Assembly: GCA_958448635.1 (NCBI GenBank)
Contig: CAUDEQ010000091.1
Location: 1 to 6,140 of the forward strand
Direction: 5' to 3'
Origin: an uncultured Bacillota bacterium
GTDB lineage: Bacteria > Bacillota > Clostridia > Peptostreptococcales > Anaerovoracaceae
DNA length: 6,140 bases
The notes beneath the pieces are model-generated. The model worked only from the letters and a program-made list of their open reading frames with translations. It made no database searches and was not told where the DNA came from. This document shows positions 1-5,938 of this stretch, one piece after another (positions within the stretch are counted from its first letter, which is position 1; each line of letters begins with the position of its first letter). Both the position numbers and the translations under genes were made by a program.

Positions 1-1
1 G

Positions 2-1936
2 ATGAGCTACCTTGAAGCTGTTCTGCCTGATGCCGACAGAGTTCACCCTTCAATGGACAACATATATTCACAGCAGCCTGTTCTCAAGGGCGATTACGAG
101 CATATTCCTGAACTCATCGAAGACGCTGCGTTCTCCGTGGAAGGTTCCTTCTATTCATCGAGAGAGCCCCATCTGTCCATCGAGGGAGATACCGTTCAGG
201 CTTACTACGATGAAGACGGCAAGCTCTGCGTCCACTGCAAGACCATGACGCTGTACTTCGACAGAGACGATATGGCAGAAGCCATCGGAATCCCTGTAGA
301 AGAGCTGAGAGTAATAGAAAATCCTACAGGCGGCTCCTTCGGATGGGCTATGTGCGCCGCTTCATACGCATTGTGCGGAGTGGCTACAAAGGTTACGGGA
401 ATGCCGGTTGCGCTTTCCATGACTTATGCGGAATTCATGGCTCTCTCCGGAAAGAGATCGCCTTCATATATCAACGGAAGACTGGCTTGCGACGAAAACG
501 GCAAGTTTATCGCAGGAGAATTCGATGCAGGACTTGACAACGGTGCATATCCTGAAATGGGAGACGACAAGCTGACCAAGATCCTCAGATTCATGTTCTT
601 CCCATACAATATGCCTAACGTGGCAGGTCTGGCAAGATCAGCCGTTACAAACCACAACTTCGGAGTCCCTTACAGAGGATACGGCGCACCTCAGGCTTAC
701 ACTGCTTCAGAGGCTCTGGTGGATATGCTGGCTGAAAAGGCAGGCATAGATCCATTTGAATTCAGATACAGAAATATCGCTCAGCCGGGAGACCTCAATC
801 TTAACCAGAGAAAGTTCCTCCAGTACCCAATGCAGGAAATGATGGATAAGATGAAGCCTATGTATGACGAGGCTGTCAAGAAGACCAGGGAATTCAATAA
901 GGCTTCAGACGGCAAACTCAAGAGAGGTGTCGGTCTGGCATGGGGCGGATACAACGTAGGTCTCGGCGGTGTCGATGAGGCAAGCGTTGCCATCGAGCTG
1001 ATGCCTGACGGCACATTCAGAAAATACGATACTTGGCAGGATCAGGGTCAGGGCGGAGACGCAGGCTCCCTCGTATGTACTCTCGAAGCGATGAGACCAT
1101 ACTTCCCTGACATCACACCTGACGACATCAAGCTGGTGCAGACGGACAGCAAGTACTGCCCTAACACAGGTGAATCCGCAGGCTCAAGATCTCACTTTGC
1201 CAACGGTAAAGCTTCCATACTGGCTGCAAAGAACATAGCAGAAGCCATGAAGAAGGAAGACGGAACATACAGAACATACGACGAAATGGTGGCTGAAGGC
1301 ATACCTACGAGATACGAAGGCAACTGGGCTGCTGCCGACGAATGGGATTACTTCGACTTCCTGGACCCTAACGATGGTCAGGGCGAACCGACATACGCAT
1401 ACACTTATGCTCTGTTCATGTCAGAGGTAGAGGTTGACACAGAAACAGGAAAGACAAAAGTTCTCAGCATGAGATGCGTAGACTGGGTAGGTAAGGTCGG
1501 AAACATCCAGTCCGTAAACGGCCAGGCATACGGCGGAATGTCCCACGCCATCGGCTTCGCACTCAGCGAAAACTACGAGGATGTCAAGAAGCATACAAAC
1601 CCATATTCAGCAGGTGTTCCTTACATCAAGGATATCCCTGATGATATGACTGTAATACACCTTGACGGATTCGATGAAAGAGGACCTTTCGGCTCATCAG
1701 GAGCTTCCGAAGCCTTCCAGTCATCGGATCACATGGCTATCATCAATGCCATCAACAACGCTGTAGGCGTAAGAATCTACGAGCTGCCTGCAACTCCTGA
1801 AAAGGTCAAGGCAGGTATAGATGCCCTTGCCAAGGGCGAGCCTAACCCTAACGTACCTAAGAAGTACTTCCTGGGCTCCGATCTCTATGAGGAGCTGGAA
1901 AATATCAAGGCGAACCCGCTCAGCTGGGAAGAATAA
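2..1936 (+). CDS. Molybdenum hydroxylase, MOP-type aldehyde oxidoreductase / xanthine dehydrogenase family, molybdopterin-binding part (5'-partial)
   Basis: This is the C-terminal 644 residues of a molybdopterin-cytosine-dinucleotide hydroxylase resembling Desulfovibrio gigas MOP (about 907 aa). About 300 residues, expected to hold two [2Fe-2S] domains and the start of the Mo domain, lie upstream; the ATG at base 2 is an internal Met, since homology begins at once. Visible motifs, numbered from base 2: GGSFG at 110-114 and RGYGAPQ at 225-231 (Mo cofactor loops), the QGQGGD loop at 348-353, SAGSR at 392-396 (dinucleotide binding) and the catalytic Glu at E570 within GASEAF. The family usually has GxGE, so the residue before the Glu is Ser rather than Gly. 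A tail of about 35 residues extends past the usual family end. Arginine is almost always AGA, suggesting high expression. The substrate (aldehyde, purine or other N-heterocycle) cannot be read from sequence. The protein is probably cytoplasmic. Confidence 0.93.
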   Translation: MSYLEAVLPDADRVHPSMDNIYSQQPVLKGDYEHIPELIEDAAFSVEGSFYSSREPHLSIEGDTVQAYYDEDGKLCVHCKTMTLYFDRDDMAEAIGIPVEELRVIENPTGGSFGWAMCAASYALCGVATKVTGMPVALSMTYAEFMALSGKRSPSYINGRLACDENGKFIAGEFDAGLDNGAYPEMGDDKLTKILRFMFFPYNMPNVAGLARSAVTNHNFGVPYRGYGAPQAYTASEALVDMLAEKAGIDPFEFRYRNIAQPGDLNLNQRKFLQYPMQEMMDKMKPMYDEAVKKTREFNKASDGKLKRGVGLAWGGYNVGLGGVDEASVAIELMPDGTFRKYDTWQDQGQGGDAGSLVCTLEAMRPYFPDITPDDIKLVQTDSKYCPNTGESAGSRSHFANGKASILAAKNIAEAMKKEDGTYRTYDEMVAEGIPTRYEGNWAAADEWDYFDFLDPNDGQGEPTYAYTYALFMSEVEVDTETGKTKVLSMRCVDWVGKVGNIQSVNGQAYGGMSHAIGFALSENYEDVKKHTNPYSAGVPYIKDIPDDMTVIHLDGFDERGPFGSSGASEAFQSSDHMAIINAINNAVGVRIYELPATPEKVKAGIDALAKGEPNPNVPKKYFLGSDLYEELENIKANPLSWEE

Positions 1937-1965
1937 TCTTCTCCTTGTGACATCGTACAAAATAC

Positions 1966-2000
1966 GCAGACCGCTGCACCTGCAGTGGTCTGCATTTTAT
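1966..2000 (+). terminator. Intrinsic terminator after the Mo-hydroxylase gene
   Basis: A 13-bp stem pairs 1966-1978 with 1981-1993, with a single G-U wobble (G1973-T1986). It can relax to a four-base loop and is followed by ATTTTAT. It starts 30 bases after the TAA. The T tract is short, so termination may be incomplete. It separates the hydroxylase from the downstream oxidoreductase operon, or attenuates transcription into it. Confidence 0.75.
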
Positions 2001-2003
2001 AAT
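1998..2003 (+). promoter_or_regulatory. Possible -10 element (TATAAT) for the downstream operon
   Basis: A perfect TATAAT hexamer overlaps the T tract of the terminator, and the implied start near 2010 would give a leader of about 30 bases containing the ribosome-binding site at 2026-2030. No good -35 hexamer lies at 16-18 bases; that space is terminator stem. Chance occurrence in an A+T-rich tail is quite possible. Confidence 0.25.
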
Positions 2004-2025
2004 CATCATTTATTTTTCCGTAGTC

Positions 2026-2030
2026 AGGAG
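2026..2030 (+). promoter_or_regulatory. Ribosome-binding site AGGAG fixing the start at 2040
   Basis: AGGAG lies nine bases before ATG 2040. The open frame extends upstream to 1821, but that part overlaps the hydroxylase gene out of frame and the terminator and has no protein-like sequence, so 2040 is the supported start. ATG 2046 is in frame but sits too far from this site. Confidence 0.8.
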
Positions 2031-2039
2031 AACCCGCTT

Positions 2040-4406
2040 ATGGATATGCAAACATATTACGAGCAGTTTGAAAACTGCCTCCAGGAGGAGCGCGCCTTTT
2101 GCTCCGACGACTGCCCTTTCCACATGGACGTCCTGGATTTCCAGGAAAAGCTGTCCGCCGGCAGATACAGCGCCGCTTATAAGGTTTTCAGAAATGCCGT
2201 GGCATTTCCTGAGATCATCGCAGCCATATGCCCTCAGTACTGCACCGCCGACTGTCCGAGAAACAGTCTGGGCGGCGCCATACAGATCAACAGGCTTGAG
2301 CGCACATGCCTGGAATTCACCGGAAAGAAGGATCCCAACGAGTACAATCTGCCTCCTCGTAAAGGGAAAATAGCCATCATCGGCGCAGGTCTTTCAGGAC
2401 TTTCATGCGCCTTGAGACTGGCAGCAAAAAAATACCGCATCACCATCTATGAAAAAACCTCTTCCATGGGAGGCAGCCTGCGTCACATACTGCCGGAGGA
2501 TTTTTTCATGGAAGATATAAACAGGCAATTTAAATACGAAAGCTACACTCTGCATACAGATACAGAGATAACCGATATAGATCAGATAACCTCCCGGGGC
2601 TTCGATGCCGTCTACATCGCCACAGGAAAAAACGGCAGCGATTTAGGTATGTTCTCATCTACCGGTACTGCCGGAGACACATACTGCCGCCTGATAGACG
2701 AAACATCCGCTGCATGCCACTCGGCGACTGCAGTATACGCAGGCGGAGAGCTTCTTGGCAGAGACGTCGTTCATGCTGCCGCCGAGGGACTCATCATAGC
2801 CCGTGAAATCGAAGGTTTTCTGAAGGCAGGCATAGCCAGATACCCTGAAGCGCCTGAAAAGAGCAAGGTAGAAGTTGATGTCTCAAATATCACGCCGGAG
2901 CCTCAGGTGTCGCCGGCTGAAGCTGCTCCTTCTGCCGATTTCTCCTGCGGGCAGCTTAAGTCCGGAGTCTTCACCGAGGAAGATGCTAAGGCGGAAATCG
3001 CACGCTGCCTCAGATGCAGTTGCGATGCATGCAGAAGGTACTGCGACCTCACGGCGTATTTCGACAAGTGGCCGCTCCAGATGCGTGACGACATCATGAC
3101 CACCACTATGCCGGCGAATTCCATGATACGAAAGGCCCCCGCCATAAGGCTCATCAACATGTGCACCCAGTGCGGTCTCTGCGGAGAAACATGTCCGGGC
3201 CAAATAGAGCTGGGCGGCATGATAAAGGAAGCACGCCGCATGATGCACAAGATAGACAGGATGCCCGGCGCTTTCCATCAGTTCTGGGTTAGGGATATGG
3301 ATTTTGCCAACGGCAAATACGCTGCTCTGGCGAAGTGCCCTCCGGAAAAGACTTCCTGCGGCTATGCATTTTTCCCGGGCTGTCATCTGGGTGCTGCCGA
3401 TCCTGAATATGTAAAGGGCGCTTACAAGGCGCTGAGGAAGGCTTCCGACGATGTGGGACTTCTGCTGAGGTGCTGCGGTGTTCCCGCAGACTGGGCAGGA
3501 AACGAGAAGCATCACGCTGAACAGCTGGCTTCCATGAGGTGCGACTGGGAGAGTCTCGGCAGACCGACGCTGATAATGGCATGTCCTTCCTGCATGAAGC
3601 ATTTCAGAGAATACATGCCTGAAATAGATGTGGTTTCTCTATATGAGATCATGGACAGCTGGAATGTACCTGTCGCCTCAGCCCGCAATTCGGAAACAGT
3701 ATATTCAATCTTCGATCCATGTGCAGCAAGAAGCTGCGATGATATGCAGGAGGCTGTAAGAAGTCTTCTGTCCAAATCAGGCGTCGCTCTCGAAGAACTG
3801 CCGGGAGGCGATAAGCACGGCTGCTGCGGTTTTGGCGGAAACATAGAGGTCGCCAGCCCCAAGATGGCTCGCAAAATCGCCGGCGAGAGAAGCAGCATCA
3901 GCGACAACCCTTATATAACCTACTGCATAAACTGCAGAGACGTATTCCACGACGACGGGAAGGCTGCAGACCATATCCTGAACATACTTCTGGATATCGA
4001 CGGCCCAGGCGACACACTGCCGACTGTAACGGAGCGCCGCTGCAACAGAGTGAGCCTCAAGGAATCTCTTTTAAATGAAATATGGGGTGAAACCATGAAT
4101 GAAAAACCTGTTTTTAAATACGATCTCATCATCGGACCTGAAATGAAAGCAAAGATGAACTCCCTGAAGCTCCTGGAGGAGGACATCTGCCATGTACTGG
4201 AAATGGGAGAGCTCCACGGACGAAGAGCCTACGATCCCGATACGGGGACATACAAGTGCTACCGCGAGATAGGAAGCATCACATGCTGGCTGGAATACAA
4301 GCCGTCAGACAAGGGCTATGAGGTCGTAAACGTATACACGCACAGAATGAAAATAGAGCTGGAGGTGGTCTTCAATGGAAGAAAAACAGACTTTGATCTG
4401 CGATAG
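2040..4406 (+). CDS. FAD / dicluster ferredoxin / double-CCG oxidoreductase with fused C-terminal domain
   Basis: This 788-residue protein is probably a cytoplasmic electron-transfer hub for the neighbouring Mo-hydroxylase. Domains in order: residues 10-90, GltD/dihydropyrimidine-dehydrogenase-like Fe-S region (C13, C21, C25, C64, C68, C72); 109-145, FAD Rossmann with GAGLSG and acidic E138; 188-260, remainder of the flavin domain with ATG (194-196) and a GGE version of the usual GGD motif at 235-237. The usual NAD(P) Rossmann domain between them appears absent. Residues 323-335 (C323, C326, C328, C331, C335) and 375-385 (CxxCxxCxxxCP) look like a dicluster ferredoxin. CCG domain 1 has C448, C478-C479, C515 and C518; CCG domain 2 has C561, C595-C596, C629 and C632. 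Both fit the HdrB/HdrD/GlpC non-cubane cluster pattern. Residues 686-788 are an extra fused domain. The architecture matches the family I recall as 'pyridine nucleotide-disulfide oxidoreductase/dicluster-binding protein' (DVU_1558-like). Electron direction and partner are inference. Confidence 0.85.
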   Translation: MDMQTYYEQFENCLQEERAFCSDDCPFHMDVLDFQEKLSAGRYSAAYKVFRNAVAFPEIIAAICPQYCTADCPRNSLGGAIQINRLERTCLEFTGKKDPNEYNLPPRKGKIAIIGAGLSGLSCALRLAAKKYRITIYEKTSSMGGSLRHILPEDFFMEDINRQFKYESYTLHTDTEITDIDQITSRGFDAVYIATGKNGSDLGMFSSTGTAGDTYCRLIDETSAACHSATAVYAGGELLGRDVVHAAAEGLIIAREIEGFLKAGIARYPEAPEKSKVEVDVSNITPEPQVSPAEAAPSADFSCGQLKSGVFTEEDAKAEIARCLRCSCDACRRYCDLTAYFDKWPLQMRDDIMTTTMPANSMIRKAPAIRLINMCTQCGLCGETCPGQIELGGMIKEARRMMHKIDRMPGAFHQFWVRDMDFANGKYAALAKCPPEKTSCGYAFFPGCHLGAADPEYVKGAYKALRKASDDVGLLLRCCGVPADWAGNEKHHAEQLASMRCDWESLGRPTLIMACPSCMKHFREYMPEIDVVSLYEIMDSWNVPVASARNSETVYSIFDPCAARSCDDMQEAVRSLLSKSGVALEELPGGDKHGCCGFGGNIEVASPKMARKIAGERSSISDNPYITYCINCRDVFHDDGKAADHILNILLDIDGPGDTLPTVTERRCNRVSLKESLLNEIWGETMNEKPVFKYDLIIGPEMKAKMNSLKLLEEDICHVLEMGELHGRRAYDPDTGTYKCYREIGSITCWLEYKPSDKGYEVVNVYTHRMKIELEVVFNGRKTDFDLR
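4084..4090 (+). promoter_or_regulatory. Internal ribosome-binding-site-like sequence before ATG 4095
   Basis: GGGGTGA, whose GGTGA core complements the 16S rRNA anti-Shine-Dalgarno end, lies four bases before the in-frame ATG at 4095. It may be the relic of, or a still working, separate start for the C-terminal domain of the large protein. The same TGA is out of frame, so it does not stop the upstream frame. Confidence 0.45.
4095..4406 (+). other. Fused C-terminal domain (103 aa), probably once a separate small gene
   Basis: Residues 686-788 of the large protein form a compact domain that begins with Met preceded by a ribosome-binding-site-like sequence. Features are an LLEEDICHVLE segment, isolated cysteines with no CxxC, a TCWLEY strand and a conserved-looking YTHRM motif at 765-769. 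It resembles small proteins I recall being encoded as separate genes beside the same oxidoreductase in other anaerobes (CLJU_RS11820/DVU_1557-type 'redox protein' neighbourhood; which family name fits this piece is uncertain). The paralogue at 4842-5843 ends exactly where this domain begins, supporting a junction at 4095. It may be made only as a fusion, or also as a free 103-residue protein. No biochemical role can be assigned. Confidence 0.6.
4361..4368 (+). promoter_or_regulatory. Strong ribosome-binding site GGAGGTGG for the 64-aa gene
   Basis: GGAGGTGG lies six bases before ATG 4375, inside the end of the preceding gene. It sets the start of the small gene despite a 32-base overlap with the upstream coding frame and suggests efficient independent initiation. 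Confidence 0.85.
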
Positions 4407-4569
4407 GTGCAAGGTGAAAATGGAAGAGATCGACGCCAATTTCTCGTATCTGGACAGAACCTTCAGACACAAGGTCGCCAGATGCCCGCAGTGCGGTCAG
4501 GTATGCCTCTCCGAGGAGCTTGTCACAGGCAGAATGAGCGAGGTGGAGGCGCTGATAGAGGAAAAATAG
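4375..4569 (+). CDS. Small CxxC/CxxC redox or zinc-ribbon protein (DVU_1557 / CLJU_RS11820-like, from memory)
   Basis: This 64-residue protein has no signal peptide or membrane segment. Two knuckles, C9-x2-C12 and C37-x2-C40 (the second in RCPQCGQV), make a rubredoxin-like or zinc-ribbon site; C44 is extra. A central FSYLDRTFRHKV strand and an acidic helical tail (EELVTGRMSEVEALIEE) complete it. The layout resembles small 'redox protein' families I recall next to MOP-type hydroxylases and their dicluster oxidoreductases; the family name is from memory and was not searched. Its start overlaps the upstream gene by 32 bases, with a strong ribosome-binding site, and its stop is four bases before the next ATG, so it is surely co-transcribed. 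It could bind Fe (electron carrier) or Zn (structural or maturation role); the sequence does not decide. Confidence 0.82.
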   Translation: MEEKQTLICDRCKVKMEEIDANFSYLDRTFRHKVARCPQCGQVCLSEELVTGRMSEVEALIEEK

Positions 4570-4573
4570 CATT

Positions 4574-4915
4574 ATGAGTTATTTCTATGTACAATCATGC
4601 TCCGACGGGCATTTTATCATAACCAACAGAAGGCTCAGGCAGGGAGACACATGTCGCAAATGCGGGCTTCCACTCATCGATAAATGTCCTCAATGCGGAG
4701 AATATATCAGAAAATGGACTTTATACGGGGCGACGCCTATGCTGCCCGGCAAAAGAGATTACCGGCTGCCGGATGCATGCGAAAAATGCGGCGCTGCCTT
4801 TCCATGGAAGAGAGATGATGAGCAAAGCAAAGGAGATTTCAATGGACAAGGAATCACTGTTGAAGGATATGATGCAGGCCAACGAAGAAGCCTCGCTAAT
4901 AAGAAAAGCATATAA
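4574..4915 (+). CDS. Zinc-ribbon protein with DUF2321-like N-terminus, atypical tail
   Basis: This 113-residue protein contains C9-x3-H13 (as CSDGH), C27-x2-C30, C38-x2-C41 and C69-x2-C72, followed by FPW at 76-78. The order 'Q-C-GH-I, CxxCG, CPxCG, CxxCGxxxPW' matches my memory of DUF2321, a zinc-ribbon family of unknown function. That family is usually longer and continues with a helical region after PW. Here the tail after residue 80 (Asp/Gln/Gly-rich) looks unrelated, and residues 90-113 are read out of frame from the start of the next gene. Initiation is weak: an AGAGGA stretch about 11 bases upstream, so it may be translationally coupled to the 64-aa gene four bases before. A scaffold, chaperone or electron-carrier role is possible; I assign none. 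Confidence 0.72.
   Translation: MSYFYVQSCSDGHFIITNRRLRQGDTCRKCGLPLIDKCPQCGEYIRKWTLYGATPMLPGKRDYRLPDACEKCGAAFPWKRDDEQSKGDFNGQGITVEGYDAGQRRSLANKKSI
4829..4836 (+). promoter_or_regulatory. Ribosome-binding site AAAGGAGA fixing the start at 4842
   Basis: AAAGGAGA lies five bases before ATG 4842. Earlier in-frame ATGs at 4773, 4815 and 4818 lack comparable sites, and the extra residues they add have no counterpart in the paralogous protein. The chosen start leaves a 74-base overlap with the preceding gene. Confidence 0.8.
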
Positions 4916-5843
4916 CGAAGAAACCTGGGAGGAATATGAAAAGTGCAGCTTTGCATTCTTTCCGGGATGTCAGTTGGGCGCAGCGGAGCCGGAGCTGGTA
5001 ATCAAGGCTTACGACTCCATACGTTTCCAGCACCCGGACACCGGCATTTTTCTCCACTGCTGCGGCTTCCCTGCCCTGCTCGCCGAGGCGCATGTGCTTA
5101 TGGAAAAAACCATGTCAGAGCTTAAATCAGGCTGGGAATCCCTCGGAAAGCCTGTAATTATCATGGCATGCATGAACTGCTGCAGGATTATTAATGAAAG
5201 GCTTCCCGATATCCCAACGATTTCCATATACAAGCTTCTGAAGGATATGGGTGTCAGCGGAGGATGCAATTCCACCGACTATATTATCATGGACCCTCCG
5301 TCCCTTTCGGAAGGTGACGAAACGCCTGCCATCGTCCGCTCTCTGGCGGAGGAGATGGGCGTAAAGCTTCATGAAGCAGCCGAAAAGGCTTCAGAGGCTG
5401 AATGGGTTACGAAGGCCGAAGGCGAAATCAAAGGGGAGAATCCCGAAGGCGAAATCAAAAGGGCGAAGCCTGTTGACGATAAAACCGATGCTGCCGGCTT
5501 TCCTTATCTGGTATATTCCATCGCCCAGAGAGATGAGATCAAAAGACAGGGTAAGGATGCCGTACATATCCTCGAGCTTATATACGGTATGGGCGATTCC
5601 AACGCTCACCTTGAGCATGAGCACGATCACGGGGAACATGACCTGCAGGAAGTGCAGGATAGCCACGACGATAGGGACGCTTCCGACGCACAGGACTGTG
5701 ACGGCATATGCGGCTCCTGCGCTTTAGGCTGCTGTCCATCTTTGATTAATATCTCCGCCCTGCTGCCTGACGACCGGCAGCGTTTCAGCAACAGGCTTGA
5801 ATTGAAGGAAGCACTTCTGGAATTTTTCTGGAATGAAGCATAG
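4842..5843 (+). CDS. CCG-domain (HdrB/HdrD-like) paralogue with a cysteine-less second half and a His/Cys-rich insertion
   Basis: This 333-residue protein is a stand-alone relative of the CCG region of the 2040-4406 product, without its flavin and ferredoxin parts. Residues 35-137 align with residues 440-541 of that protein, with about 42 of 102 identities by hand count. CCG domain 1 is intact: C43, C73-C74, C110, C113, with the same internal spacing (29 and 35 residues). The second half aligns by its flanks (DPP 151-153 to DPC; YSIAQ 225-229 to YCINC), but all ligand cysteines are gone and the GCCG segment is replaced by a short EGEIK repeat. Residues 256-300 form an acidic, His-rich then Cys-rich insertion. 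The C-terminus (RLELKEALL..W) aligns with residues 670-682 of the big protein. It probably holds one non-cubane Fe-S cluster and may be an accessory electron-transfer or metal-handling subunit; this is inference. Confidence 0.8.
   Translation: MDKESLLKDMMQANEEASLIRKAYNEETWEEYEKCSFAFFPGCQLGAAEPELVIKAYDSIRFQHPDTGIFLHCCGFPALLAEAHVLMEKTMSELKSGWESLGKPVIIMACMNCCRIINERLPDIPTISIYKLLKDMGVSGGCNSTDYIIMDPPSLSEGDETPAIVRSLAEEMGVKLHEAAEKASEAEWVTKAEGEIKGENPEGEIKRAKPVDDKTDAAGFPYLVYSIAQRDEIKRQGKDAVHILELIYGMGDSNAHLEHEHDHGEHDLQEVQDSHDDRDASDAQDCDGICGSCALGCCPSLINISALLPDDRQRFSNRLELKEALLEFFWNEA
5416..5459 (+). repeat. Two-copy direct repeat, period 27 bp, inside the CCG paralogue
   Basis: The 17-base unit CCGAAGGCGAAATCAAA occurs at 5416-5432 and 5443-5459, a 27-base (nine-codon) period, so the frame is kept and EGEIK is repeated. 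It sits where the GCCG motif of the second CCG domain should be. It looks like a small in-frame duplication in a loop freed from constraint. Confidence 0.85.
5607..5741 (+). other. Predicted metal-binding insertion (His/Asp-rich then CxxxCxxCxxxCC)
   Basis: Residues 256-300 of the 333-aa protein start with a His/acid cluster (H256, H259, H261, H263, H266, H275 among many Asp/Glu) and end with C286, C290, C293, C297 and C298. Nothing comparable is present between the second CCG domain and the C-terminal helix of the paralogue. The composition suits soft or borderline metals (Zn, Ni, Cu) or an Fe-S site; no named motif is recognised. Confidence 0.55.
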
Positions 5844-5896
5844 CGTACATACAAAGCAAGCACAGAAAGCGAAGTAAATCAAGCCCATCATCATCT

Positions 5897-5938
5897 CGAT
5901 TATATTTAAAATTACTTATATATTTTAAATATAAATCG
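5897..5938. repeat. A+T-rich imperfect inverted repeat
   Basis: Arms 5897-5912 and 5922-5938 pair over 16 bp with one bulged base and a nine-base loop (5913-5921). The stem is nearly all A-T except its CG ends. It lacks a T tract, so it is a poor terminator; a regulator-binding site, an AT-rich UP/bend element or a messenger 3'-end structure is more plausible. Confidence 0.6.

Noticed and set aside
1821..2039. Upstream extension of the large oxidoreductase frame to an ATG at 1821
   Set aside because: It overlaps the hydroxylase gene out of frame and runs through the terminator; the encoded residues are low-quality, while ATG 2040 has a good ribosome-binding site and family-like N-terminus.
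2883..3602. 239-codon open frame on the minus strand
   Set aside because: It lies wholly inside the conserved ferredoxin/CCG coding region on the plus strand and has no recognisable domain; a shadow of G+C-rich codons.
4773..4841. Longer N-terminus for the CCG paralogue starting at ATG 4773, 4815 or 4818
   Set aside because: The extra residues are out-of-frame readings of the DUF2321-like gene and have no good ribosome-binding site; AAAGGAGA points to 4842.
5607..5741. Selenocysteine or twin-CRISPR-like signals near the Cys/His-rich segment
   Set aside because: No in-frame TGA, no SECIS-like hairpin noticed, and no regularly spaced repeats; the segment is plain coding sequence.
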